A stretch of DNA of 47,736 nucleotides from the NCBI GenBank assembly GCA_012719545.1, contig JAAYAD010000079.1, forward strand, positions 1-47,736. The letters are read 5' to 3'. The position numbers and the translations under genes were made by a program. Source of the stretch: Clostridiaceae bacterium (lineage in GTDB: Bacteria > Bacillota > Clostridia > DSM-8532). The notes beneath the pieces are model-generated. The model did not search any database. It was not told the DNA's origin and worked only from the letters and a program-made list of their open reading frames with translations. Below are positions 32,380-40,699 of this stretch, one piece after another (within the stretch, counting starts at the first letter, position 1; each line of letters opens with the position of its first letter).

Positions 32380-33780
32380 ATGAACTATAAGGTATTTGAT
32401 GAGAAAGATTATCTTAAAATCAGAGAATTAATTAATGATGACGAACGTGTGTTATATAAGGAAAGAATAAGTGAAGATTACAGCCATGACGAACTTGGAG
32501 ATGTTCACTGCTATCCCGATATCGTCGTTCAGGTTCTGTCAAGTGAAGAAGTTTCAAAGGTAATGAAATATGCCTATGAGAATAACATCCCCGTAACTCC
32601 CAGAGGCTCAGGAACAGGCCTTGTCGGAGCAGCAGTTCCCATACATAAGGGCATTGTAATAGATATGAGCAGAATGAACCGCATTCTGGAACTGGACGAG
32701 GAAAATCTTACAGTTACAGTTGAGCCGGGCGTTCTTTTAATGGAACTTTCCAAGTTTGTGGAGGAACACGACCTGTTTTATCCACCCGATCCCGGTGAAA
32801 AAACTGCTACCATCGGCGGTAATATAAATACCAATGCGGGAGGTATGCGCGCAGTTAAATACGGGGTTACCCGTGACTTTGTCAGAGGTCTTGAGGTGGT
32901 ATTGCCAAACGGAAACATTGTGGAGTTTGGCGGAAAAGTAGTTAAGAACAGCTCAGGATACTCCATGAAGGATCTTATTGTTGGCTCGGAAGGTACGCTG
33001 GGTATTGTGACAAAGGCCATATTAAGGCTTTTGCCCCTTCCCAAAAAGGCCATCAGCCTTTTAATTCCATTCCCCACACTGGAGCATGCTATCCGTACCG
33101 TGCCACTGATTATCAAGTCCAAGACCATTCCTACCGCCATTGAGTTCATGCAAAGAGAAACTATTATTGATGCGGAAGAATTCCTGGGCAAGAAGTTCCC
33201 GGATAACCAGTCTGATGCCTACCTTCTTTTAAAATTTGACGGCAACTCCGTTGAGGAGATTCAGGCCAGCTTCGACAAAGTGGCAGATATCTGCCTTGAA
33301 CAGGGAGCACTGGATATTCTGTTTGCCGATACCGACGAAAGAAATGACTCCATCTGGAAAGCCAGAGGTGCCTTCCTTGAAGCAATTAAGGCATCGACAA
33401 CCCTTATGGACGAGGTGGACGTGGTTGTTCCAAGAAATAAGGTTAGCGAGATGGTTGAATTCAGCCACAAGCTCCAGGACAAAGTTGGAATACGCATAAA
33501 GAGCTTTGGTCATGCCGGCGACGGAAACCTCCATGCTTATATTCTTAAGGATGGCTTAAGTGAAGAGGAGTGGGAAAAGCGCCTTAATCTTGCCATGGAC
33601 GAGATGTACAAAAAGGCAAGGGAACTTAATGGTCAAGTATCCGGTGAGCATGGAATAGGCTTTGCCAAAAAGCCATACCTGAACCAATCTCTGGCTCCGG
33701 AAATCCTTGAAATCATGCGAGGAATAAAACTTGCATTTGACCCCAAGAATATTTTGAACCCGGGCAAGGTTTGTCAGTAA
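32380..33780 (+). CDS. lctD: FAD-linked lactate dehydrogenase (LctD/GlcD type)
   Basis: A 466-residue FAD oxidoreductase of the GlcD/vanillyl-alcohol oxidase class. The FAD-binding PCMH domain has [35 protein letters not shown] and [20 protein letters not shown]. The C-terminal cap has [13 protein letters not shown] and the conserved [11 protein letters not shown]; the ending ILNPGKV is typical. It oxidises lactate to pyruvate and passes electrons to the Etf pair. It starts three bases after etfA. D- versus L-lactate preference, and lactate versus glycolate, are inferred only from context. Confidence 0.9.
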   Translation: MNYKVFDEKDYLKIRELINDDERVLYKERISEDYSHDELGDVHCYPDIVVQVLSSEEVSKVMKYAYENNIPVTPRGSGTGLVGAAVPIHKGIVIDMSRMNRILELDEENLTVTVEPGVLLMELSKFVEEHDLFYPPDPGEKTATIGGNINTNAGGMRAVKYGVTRDFVRGLEVVLPNGNIVEFGGKVVKNSSGYSMKDLIVGSEGTLGIVTKAILRLLPLPKKAISLLIPFPTLEHAIRTVPLIIKSKTIPTAIEFMQRETIIDAEEFLGKKFPDNQSDAYLLLKFDGNSVEEIQASFDKVADICLEQGALDILFADTDERNDSIWKARGAFLEAIKASTTLMDEVDVVVPRNKVSEMVEFSHKLQDKVGIRIKSFGHAGDGNLHAYILKDGLSEEEWEKRLNLAMDEMYKKARELNGQVSGEHGIGFAKKPYLNQSLAPEILEIMRGIKLAFDPKNILNPGKVCQ

Positions 33781-33810
33781 GGTCAAAAGGTTTTGGTTTT
33801 AAGCTGTAAT

Positions 33811-33834
33811 ATATCATTAAGTGATTAATGATAT
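33811..33834. other. 10-bp palindrome upstream of the lct terminator
   Basis: ATATCATTAA and TTAATGATAT are separated by four bases, lying between the lctD stop and its terminator. It may be a hairpin that protects the mRNA end or a protein site. Confidence 0.4.
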
Positions 33835-33840
33835 GATGAA

Positions 33841-33872
33841 CCCCTGAAAACGAAATGTTTTCAGGGGTTTTT
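33841..33872 (+). terminator. Terminator of the lactate operon
   Basis: CCCCTGAAAAC and GTTTTCAGGGG form a perfect 11-bp stem with a 5-base loop, followed by five T. Confidence 0.9.
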
Positions 33873-34026
33873 AATTTTGGGGGTACGGTACAAATGGCAA
33901 GGCATTTTATTTTACTCTAAAAGCAGAGTGAAACATAAAAACACAAGGTCCTGGCTTTAAATACTGGAGCGGCCAAAAGGCTCACATTTTTGTGCACGAA
34001 ATTATGTTTAAAAATATAGCGTTTAG

Positions 34027-34070
34027 GTGGGGAGTTTTTGAATTTTATGTATCTAAGTAAATAAAATGAC
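34027..34070 (+). promoter_or_regulatory. 44-bp promoter-like element, copy C
   Basis: It begins GTGGGGAGTTTTTGAA and contains ATGTATCTAAGTAAATA, matching copies A and B near the sigma operon with no gaps. It lies 32 bases before the TTG start of the small membrane protein at 34102, and 12 kb from the other two. Confidence 0.6.
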
Positions 34071-34101
34071 TTAGCATACCTTTTTTAAAGGAGTGTTATC
34101 T

Positions 34102-34407
34102 TTGCGCAATACTGAAATGCGGATTGCTATGGTGAAACACCGAGTGGAAGCGCTAAGAAAGAAATATAAAAAGCGGCTGACAGCTCGGCTGACTATGTTG
34201 TGTGTTGTAGTAACCGGTTTCCTTGCAAGAATAGCCAGCACATTGGCTGACTGGGGACACAGCTATGTTCCCGGGCTTTACGGTGCAACCATGCTTTCAG
34301 AGGATGCAGGAGGCTATGTGATGGTAGCCGTCATTGCTTTCAGTGTTGCAGTGGTGATTACAGTGTTGTGCATCCGCTATCGTGAGAAGAAACACAAAAG
34401 AAGTTAA
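34102..34407 (+). CDS. Small membrane protein under the 44-bp element
   Basis: A 101-residue protein with a basic N-terminus (KHRVEALRKKYKKRLTAR), a hydrophobic segment at about 31-48 (MLCVVVTGFLARIAST), a central loop with YVPGLYGATMLSEDAGG, and a second membrane helix at about 72-90, ending in a basic tail. The start is TTG 34102, eight bases after AAAGGAG; a GTG at 34093 overlaps that site. I recognise no family. Its promoter suggests it belongs to the regulon of the ECF sigma factor at 19747. Confidence 0.6.
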   Translation: MRNTEMRIAMVKHRVEALRKKYKKRLTARLTMLCVVVTGFLARIASTLADWGHSYVPGLYGATMLSEDAGGYVMVAVIAFSVAVVITVLCIRYREKKHKRS

Positions 34408-34410
34408 AGG

Positions 34411-34962
34411 CTAAAGAAACCACAAAGAATATTTAATGTAATTATTCATTTTTAATTCCAGTTCTATATTTCCTTTGTGTTTGAAGAACTCTTCTTTATC
34501 TAAAGTAATAATTAAAGTATCGTTGCATAAGCCATACTGTGAATATGGTATATTTTTGCCCTGGGAATCTGTAAAAGAAAAGTCCAGTTCTTCATATCCG
34601 AAACTCCTATCTAGATTATTGCCTTTTACTTCATAAAAGACTAAACATTCTCCCTTAAGAATGTTCCATCTATTATCAAGCTTAATAAATAAATCGACTG
34701 TGTTATGTTCAGGGGATACCGCAATTTTCTCTAAGCTTACAATTGTATCAAAGTGCTTATCAATAATATAGTTAATATCTATCTGAGCATTTAACCTGTT
34801 ATATGGAGAGGGATCAATAGATACTTTAAATGTTTCTTGGCAATTCATATTTTTGATATTATATAATCCGCTATAAAAAATAACCTTATCAGGATATAAA
34901 AATAAAATAGCCAAAAAAGCAATTATTATTAAGCATAGAAGTAAAGCAACTTTTTTACCCAC
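34411..34962 (-). CDS. Membrane-anchored protein of unknown function
   Basis: A 183-residue protein with one N-terminal hydrophobic helix (KVALLLCLIIIAFLAILFLY) and an outer domain of about 155 residues rich in beta-prone stretches. I choose GTG 34962, nine bases after GGAGG on the minus strand; frames extending to 35010 lack a site. No family recognised. It converges on the small membrane protein gene with only three bases between the stops. Base composition becomes AT-rich from here to about 42.5 kb. Confidence 0.55.
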   Translation of the reverse strand: MGKKVALLLCLIIIAFLAILFLYPDKVIFYSGLYNIKNMNCQETFKVSIDPSPYNRLNAQIDINYIIDKHFDTIVSLEKIAVSPEHNTVDLFIKLDNRWNILKGECLVFYEVKGNNLDRSFGYEELDFSFTDSQGKNIPYSQYGLCNDTLIITLDKEEFFKHKGNIELELKMNNYIKYSLWFL

Positions 34963-35198
34963 AATAAATCTGCCTCCATAAGTTATATCAGCCATTTCAA
35001 ATAAACACATTATGATAAAATATTATAACATCAAGCGTGTTTGTAATAAATTAGGAGATTAAATAAAATCTTAACCGCAGCTAAAAGAGAGTTGAATTGT
35101 AGAGTTTACAGTTAAAAAATAATATTACTATTCCTTACCTGGTGCAATAGTTTCATACATCTTGAGTTAATTGATTTAACAGATTGGAGAGAACTGTA

Positions 35199-35790
35199 GT
35201 GAATAAAAAATCTATAATGGTCACGATATTATTTTGTCCTCAATACTGTTAAATGGTTGTGGAACAAACTCCTCTATCAACGCCATGCCATACTTAAACC
35301 TCCCATTGGCAGGAAATAATATGCCTGAAATTGATTATAGCTTTGAACTTGATAATATTGATGTATCCAATAAAGCCAAAGTATATAAGTTTATCGATGT
35401 AAGCGAACCATCAGATTCGAATTGAAACATATATCAAAAATATTTAATTTCTCCGAAGAATTAAGAGTTCAACGCTTTGATGATTTTATCGTAATGAATG
35501 CTGGAAAACGGATGATAAAATATGAAAAGTTAACGGGGATCTGGTCTTTTCAAGACACATCATATGATAAATATAAAAATCACGAACTGCCGTCAGACGA
35601 AGAAGCTATAACCGTTGCCAGAAACTTCTTGAAAGAGAATGATTTGTATAATGAGCGATTTACTATTGAAACAGTTGTCACTCAGTACTCAGGAAGTGAG
35701 CTTGATTCCACATATGCACCTTATAGCAAATCAGTATTTTTTTATCCGCAAATTAACGACTGTTCGATTCTTGGAAATTCTAGAATGTTT
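35199..35790 (+). pseudogene. Broken lipoprotein gene
   Basis: Pieces in three frames join into one lipoprotein. GTG 35199 gives MNKKSIMVTILF; a one-base shift continues SSILLNGCGTNSS, a lipobox; a further shift near 35420 continues KHISKIFNFSEELRV and later DEEAITVARNFLKEN. The end is replaced near 35770-35800 by IS21 transposase sequence. Each break equals loss of one base. Family not recognised; the gene is dead in this form. Confidence 0.6.
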
Positions 35791-36184
35791 TTGGTACAAT
35801 GAAACCCGAGCGTTCCGGAACTATGAACACATCGGCGGTGTTCCGACAGCCATATGGTTTGACAACATGTCTACGATTGTTAAGAAAATCAAGGAGTATG
35901 GAGAACGGGATTTAACCAAAGGATTTTTAAGATTCATGATGCATTATGGTTTTCAGAGCAATATCTGCAATCCTAACAGTGGCCATGAAAAGGGTTCTGT
36001 AGAAAACAAGGTTGGCTATCATCGCCGGAATATGCTTGTGCCAATTCCGGAATTCATGGATTTGAGGGGATACAACAAGGAGCTCCTTTTAAAATGTGAT
36101 CAGGACATGAATAGGATGCATTACAAGGGATACGGGATGATCAAAGATTTGATCCAGGCGGTTGGGAATGAATATCTACAATAG
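35790..36184 (+). pseudogene. istA: istA transposase fragment
   Basis: The fragment begins near YNETRAFRNYEHIGGVPTAI and includes the DDE-type catalytic Asp in IWFDNMSTIVKKI and Glu in NSGHEKGSVENKVGYHRRN. The N-terminal DNA-binding region and the C-terminal third are missing; the frame ends abruptly after MIKDLIQAVGNEYLQ. The first residues of this frame before 35790 belong to the interrupted lipoprotein. Confidence 0.75.
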
Positions 36185-36189
36185 CTATT

Positions 36190-36840
36190 CAAAGATTATC
36201 GCAACTGATTATGCTGATTTTCTTGCACAGCTTCTAAAGATGGAATTAGACCATCGGGAACTTGTCAGAAAAAAACAGGAATCTAAAATCTGCAGGCTTT
36301 GATGTCATCAAAACTTTTGAAGGTTATGAATTTGGGGATATTCAAATACCAAATGCTATCAGTATTGAGGAATTAAAGGCCGGAGCTTTTATTGACAGGC
36401 TTGAAAATCTTATTCTTTATGGACCGGTAGGAACCGGCAAGAGCCATATGGCTACGGCTATTGGGGTTGCAGCTTGTTCTAGGGGAAAGAAGGTAAAATT
36501 TTATCGTACAGCAACGTTAGTTAATCTTTTGAGCGAAGCAAAGGCTAAGGGTGAATTACAACGGTTTATGAAACAGTTGCAAAAAACTGACCTGCTGGTC
36601 TGTGACGAATGGGGATATGTTCCTTTTGAAAAAGATGGCTCACAGCTTTTGTTTCAGGTTATTTCAGAATGCTATGAAAAAAGGAGCGTGATAATCACAA
36701 CGAATTTGGAATTCAGCAAATGGAACGGTATATTCTATGACGAAAACTGACCAGTGCGATTATTGACAGATTGGTTCACCATAGCCATTTGCTTGTTTTC
36801 CAAGGCCAAAGTTACAGACTGACACACTCAACCATGAAAT
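36190..36840 (+). pseudogene. istB: istB transposition helper ATPase, frameshifted
   Basis: The core (36262-36750) has the IstB/DnaC-like Walker A LYGPVGTGKSHMATAIG and Walker B DLLVCDEWGYVPFEKDG. The N-terminal part (TDYADFLAQLLKMELDHREL) is in another frame around 36200-36270, and the C-terminal part (AIIDRLVHHSHLLVFQGQ, then THSTMK) follows in a third frame after 36750. At least two shifts make it non-functional. Confidence 0.8.
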
Positions 36841-36910
36841 CCCAATATGGGGCAGGGGTGCTCGGAAAATTAAGTTCCGCACCGCTCGGAATTATACTTG
36901 CCAAAAACAG

Positions 36911-37060
36911 GAAAAATTCTGGCTGGGTGTCTTAAATGAGCTTAAGAACCGAGGAGTAGAGGATGTTATGTTGTTCTGCGTAGATGGGCTCACCGGTATA
37001 AAAGAAGCTATCAATGCTGGCTTCCCTAAATCTGAGATACAGAGTTACGTTCATTTCTAA
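36911..37060 (+). pseudogene. IS256 family transposase fragment
   Basis: About 49 codons, EKFWLGVLNELKNRGVEDVM, then LFCVDGLTGIKEAINAGFPK, match the central region of IS256/Mutator transposases, including the conserved Asp of CVDGLTG. It stops at TAA 37058. It is directly joined to istB sequence. Whether it comes from the same element type as the left edge of the window cannot be told, because the two pieces do not overlap. Confidence 0.8.
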
Positions 37061-37135
37061 TTTTCCTGCCCGATAAAAGGCTAAACTCCGACTCCCGTAA
37101 ACTAAATAGTAGATCTGCGAGAAGCAGTTATAAAA

Positions 37136-37489
37136 TTAGTTAGCATCTCTTAAAATAATTGCATATACTTCATCCACTCTTGCAGGGTAAGTTGTCACAA
37201 TTTCTCCATTATAATAAACTGATACTTTGTCACCAACATTAAAATGTGTCATACTGTCCTTTAACTTAACCTTTAAAGATACAGATATTTTATCACTTAT
37301 TTTAAACTCATCTTCGTCTTCGTTAACAGAAACAAGAATTGTATCTTCATTTGTCTCTATTACGGTTCCTCTGAATCTAGGCTTATCATAAATATCATTC
37401 ATGGTCATAGGCCTGAAAATATAAGCTAATATTAGTAGCAAAATGATAGCGACTGGTAATATTATATATATCATTTTTTTGTAATTCAT
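37136..37489 (-). CDS. DUF3221-like (YobA) anchored protein
   Basis: A 117-residue protein with an N-terminal membrane helix (residues 4-27) and an outer OB-like domain: FRGTVIETNEDTILVSVNED, EDEFKISDKISVSLK, MTHFNVGDKVSVYYNGEI, TTYPARVDEVYAI. These match DUF3221 proteins, which are small secreted or lipoproteins of unknown role. The signal region lacks a lipobox Cys, so a membrane anchor is likely. A GGAGTGC site precedes the ATG on the minus strand. Confidence 0.65.
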   Translation of the reverse strand: MNYKKMIYIILPVAIILLLILAYIFRPMTMNDIYDKPRFRGTVIETNEDTILVSVNEDEDEFKISDKISVSLKVKLKDSMTHFNVGDKVSVYYNGEIVTTYPARVDEVYAIILRDAN

Positions 37490-37574
37490 ACAATGCTAGC
37501 ACTCCTTTGATAAAATTGATTTTTATTTAGAAATTGTTAATATTGTCCAAATTTTAATATGATTATTTTAACAC

Positions 37575-37624
37575 ACCGAATAGGTGTATTAAAATATTTT
37601 TTTTTAACACCTATTCGGTTTTTT
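37575..37624. terminator. 13-bp inverted repeat, bidirectional terminator candidate
   Basis: ACCGAATAGGTGT (37575-37587) pairs perfectly with ACACCTATTCGGT (37607-37619), with T6 after the second arm on the plus strand and a weaker T-rich stretch on the minus strand. The loop itself is A/T only. On the minus strand it lies 59 bases beyond the protease stop, which is probably the gene it serves. Confidence 0.6.
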
Positions 37625-37682
37625 ACTTTTTCAAATATCTAATTTTTAGCTTATGCTTTATTAGTATTATATGTGAGTCTAG

Positions 37683-38789
37683 TTAATTTTCTACCCAGTA
37701 TTCTGTAGCAGATATCCATAATGAACCGGAATGGATTTTGTAGTACCTATCTATGGTATCATACCACCCATCCATTATACGCATATAGTTGCCTCCATTA
37801 GAATATTGCCTCCAACCTACAGAAAGAATCCAATGCCAAGAAAATAACCCGTCAGCCAATAATATACCGCAAGGACGATCCTTAGTAGTTGCTGTTTTTA
37901 TTCCTGAAAAATCGCCAAGACTACTATATTTCAAAGTATATCCTCGATTTTTAAAATATTCTTTAGCACTACCTGCAATTGTCATAACAGGTCCATTCCC
38001 AACAATTTTATGAACAGCTTTAAATGTATCAAGTCTACTGTTGTTTATCTTTAAATTTGAATGTCCTCTATTTGCAAAATATAAGGCTAAATTAGTTACT
38101 GCTGTTGCACCACAATGGTTTTCTGCAATATCTTCAAATTCGTCCATAATAGCCCAATCTGTACTTTCTGCTTTTAATATTGTATCATCATCATAATCAC
38201 CTGCAGGCATATCGGATAAATCTATAAAACCATAGTCACCATCACCTTGTATTACAAAACGATCCTGTAAAAAAGATTGTTTTATTTCATTATGTCGTTT
38301 TACAAGTGAGAAATTGCTTTCTTTTAAATCTGGATAATAATCATATATATCGCTTGAATTTACAGCAGATTGTAACAAAGATTTATTATTTACGCTATAT
38401 ATATTGACAGGATTATTATAGATAATATAAGGGTTGGATTCATTACTTAATATCTCTTCTATAATCTTATTATTCCCTTTGCCAAATTCAATTACAGTTG
38501 GGTTATTAGGATTATTATTGATAACTGCATAACCTGATGGGGTAAAAGAAGCATAATATGCAATTATTTTTCCTTCATTATTATGCAATGGAACAATTTG
38601 TTTTAAATAAGTATTTTCTGATATGCACGCATCAGATTCATCATTACTATTTAAATATGTAGCAGCTGCAATAATAATATCTAGAGTATCAATATTATTA
38701 CTATTTTTTGCATCAAGAGCAAAAGTGTTTACGTTGAAACCAAATAAAATCACAAGACTTAAAATAATTGAAATGGCTTTCTTAAACAT
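37683..38789 (-). CDS. Secreted papain-like cysteine protease (C39-like)
   Basis: A 368-residue exported protein with a signal peptide (KKAISIILSLVILFGFNVNT, cleavage near TFALDA). A pro-region of about 180 residues includes ASFTPSGYAVINNNPNNPTV, as in streptopain-type propeptides. The C-terminal peptidase domain has the catalytic Cys near residue 225 (AENHCGATAVTNLALYF), His near 317 (FSWHWILSVGWR) and an Asp shortly after (MRIMDGW). I choose ATG 38789, which follows AAAGGGG on the minus strand. It may mature itself. Substrate unknown. It lies in an AT-rich accessory stretch with no partner genes. Confidence 0.75.
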   Translation of the reverse strand: MFKKAISIILSLVILFGFNVNTFALDAKNSNNIDTLDIIIAAATYLNSNDESDACISENTYLKQIVPLHNNEGKIIAYYASFTPSGYAVINNNPNNPTVIEFGKGNNKIIEEILSNESNPYIIYNNPVNIYSVNNKSLLQSAVNSSDIYDYYPDLKESNFSLVKRHNEIKQSFLQDRFVIQGDGDYGFIDLSDMPAGDYDDDTILKAESTDWAIMDEFEDIAENHCGATAVTNLALYFANRGHSNLKINNSRLDTFKAVHKIVGNGPVMTIAGSAKEYFKNRGYTLKYSSLGDFSGIKTATTKDRPCGILLADGLFSWHWILSVGWRQYSNGGNYMRIMDGWYDTIDRYYKIHSGSLWISATEYWVEN

Positions 38790-39092
38790 AAAAGAATCCC
38801 CTTTCTGAATTTTTAATTTGATGGTTTTGAATAACAAATACTTACGTTATCTTATCCCATGTTTTCTACCTCCTTTAAAAAATATATATATTAAACAATA
38901 TATGTATATTATTACAGGAGTTTTTTTACAAAATCAATCTAAGGTTTGTGACTTGTTGTTTTTCTTGTGCGAACAGTTGTATTTTAGTATTTTGCAGTTG
39001 ATAAGCAATAAGTGGAGAAAAATATACTCCCAGGAGACATTAAGAATAATGACTACATTTCATTTTATTGTCAAAAACTTAATATAATTTCC

Positions 39093-39127
39093 AAGGTCAC
39101 ACAGTTTAAGCTGCTGTGACCTTTTAC
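39093..39127 (+). terminator. Terminator-like hairpin in a gene-poor stretch
   Basis: AAGGTCACA (39093-39101) and TGTGACCTT (39115-39123) pair, with an inner CAG/CTG, followed by TTTT. No supported plus-strand gene precedes it. The stretch 38790-39090 shows nothing convincing beyond the likely promoter of the protease gene. Confidence 0.5.
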
Positions 39128-39205
39128 CGTTTTATATAATATGGTCAAGCTAAATAGATATCTTTAATATACCTGTTATGCTGTTGATAACAAAGGTAGA
39201 GCAAA

Positions 39206-39442
39206 ATGAGTAAAGATAAAAGAACAGTAAGATCACCTGTTCAGTTGTTACCTAAGGCAGTAATAGCAGTTATACCAGGAGTACAGCAAAGGCAGATCTT
39301 GAAGTTAATGGCAGCGTAGGTAGCGCAAATGACAACAGCATGTTGCCAGCAGAATATTCAAGCAGACAGTATACTCTGTCTAAAGGCATACCGAATATTC
39401 GGTTGATGAAATATATGTTGCTGTTACCCCCTAATATATTCT
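39206..39442 (+). pseudogene. Fragmentary reading frame, possible gene remnant
   Basis: ATG 39206 gives MSKDKRTVRSPVQLLPKAVI and continues to TAG at about 39317. A shift near 39283 continues as AKADLEVNGSVGSANDNSML, then PAEYSSRQYTLSKGIPNIRL, to a stop at about 39442. Continuity across the shift suggests a decayed small gene. No family recognised; it may also be chance. Confidence 0.3.
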
Positions 39443-39476
39443 GAAAAAACAACGTTATCTATTGAAATCATTCACC

Positions 39477-39911
39477 TTAATACCGTTTTAACCTCGGGTT
39501 GGAGTAGCTATTGCTATGTATTTTTTCATTGAGAACGTGGTCAAGTATTTCATTAATTGTTTCTTGACTTACAGGCTTGTGTATTACACGTAGCGGACGT
39601 ACGGAAAATAACTCAAATGTATTATCGATCGAAATGACAAAAACGATTTTGCATGGGGATTTTGATTTAGTAAGTTCAAGTTGTCGAAGCCTTTTTGCAG
39701 TTTCAAGGCCAGTGAGCTTTTTCATATAATAGTCAAGAAAAAGCAGGTCAAAGCTTATATTCTCTTTATAAATCATGTCTAGCAGCTCTTCGCCGCTACC
39801 AAATTGTCTAATGTTGAACAAAACACCTCTTTTCTCACCATATTGACGTATAAACATTTCTGTAAGTTCGCAATAAAAAGGAAAATCATCGCAAATACCT
39901 ACATTCAGCAT
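39477..39911 (-). CDS. Stand-alone response-regulator receiver protein
   Basis: A 144-residue CheY-like receiver domain of the AgrA/LytR group: acidic pair in VGICDDFPF, phospho-Asp in DLLFLDYYMKKLTGLETAKR, and the conserved Lys in RVIHKPVSQ. The LytTR DNA-binding domain usual for this group is absent; the protein ends after a short tail (NSYSNPRLKRY). No histidine kinase is adjacent. It may be a truncated regulator, or a real single-domain protein that acts by protein contact. An AGAGGT site precedes the ATG. Divergent from an XRE regulator. Confidence 0.75.
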   Translation of the reverse strand: MLNVGICDDFPFYCELTEMFIRQYGEKRGVLFNIRQFGSGEELLDMIYKENISFDLLFLDYYMKKLTGLETAKRLRQLELTKSKSPCKIVFVISIDNTFELFSVRPLRVIHKPVSQETINEILDHVLNEKIHSNSYSNPRLKRY

Positions 39912-40056
39912 TTTATAACCTCTTATTAAATTAATACAACTATAAAGGTACTTATTAATTTTATCTCAAGAAAATTACAACTTCAAGTGTATTTATACCT
40001 TTATGGTTGGTTATGTTAATTAAATGAAATTGTTACAGTTAATTTGGGTGATAAAG

Positions 40057-40392
40057 ATGAAAATAGATTATAAGGCTCTTGGTGAAAGAATTGCAAAACG
40101 CCGAAAAGTACTTAACATGACGCAGGATGACGTGGCAGAAGCTACTGGCCTTAGCAATAACCATATCTCTAATATAGAGAATAACCATTCTATTCCCAGT
40201 ATTGATACATTGCTTCGGATATGTGAAGCTCTGGATACAACCCCGAATTATCTGCTTCTGGGTATTACTACACATACGGATAAAGATGATGATTTGCGGA
40301 ATCAAATCAGTCAGCTTATTAAACTATGTAATCAGAAAAAGCTCAAACTGATTGAACAATTTGTTTCATGGATTATTGATGAAGATATTTAA
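40057..40392 (+). CDS. XRE family transcriptional regulator
   Basis: A 111-residue Cro/C1-type regulator. Residues 7-62 are the helix-turn-helix (LGERIAKRRKVLNMTQDDVA, then EATGLSNNHISNIENNHSIP). The C-terminal half is a short helical tail, KLCNQKKLKLIEQFVSWI. I choose ATG 40057 after a GGGTG site; the frame extends to 40024 without one. It shares a 145-base control region with the receiver protein and could control it or itself. Confidence 0.82.
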   Translation: MKIDYKALGERIAKRRKVLNMTQDDVAEATGLSNNHISNIENNHSIPSIDTLLRICEALDTTPNYLLLGITTHTDKDDDLRNQISQLIKLCNQKKLKLIEQFVSWIIDEDI

Positions 40393-40699
40393 TTTTAATA
40401 TATTGCTTATGAATAGGGCATGAATTAATAAAACGAAACACTCCATTATTTGCCCTGATGAGCTCACAAAATTGACTTATACTTGACACTTTGATTTGTC
40501 GAAATTTACAGCGCAAAGAAAGGAATATGGTAGAATAATATTTAGTATATCACTGAAATATGTTGATTTTAATTTAGATTCAATTAAGGAATCTATCACT
40601 TTAGAATTCTACAATTGATTAGCGGATGAACCTTCAAAAATTTGTATAGAAATACTATTTACCAAAGAACGTATGTTCGTTATAATGGAGAGGCATGAA

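Larger units (their letters stand above)
35790..36850 (+). mobile_element. IS21-type element remnant (istA and istB pieces)
   Basis: A partial istA frame is followed by a partial istB frame in the usual IS21 order. The start of istA is absent, the end of istA is missing, and istB has shifts at both ends. No terminal repeats could be placed. It sits between the broken lipoprotein gene and an IS256 fragment, so elements have landed on each other here. Confidence 0.75.

Noticed and set aside
38818..39087. 89-codon plus-strand frame
   Set aside because: AT-rich, no ribosome site, no domain, and it overlaps the probable promoter region of the divergent protease gene.
39206..39317. AgrD-like autoinducer peptide near an AgrA-type receiver
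   Set aside because: The sequence lacks an amphipathic leader, Cys or Ser thiolactone core and acidic tail, and no AgrB or AgrC is present.
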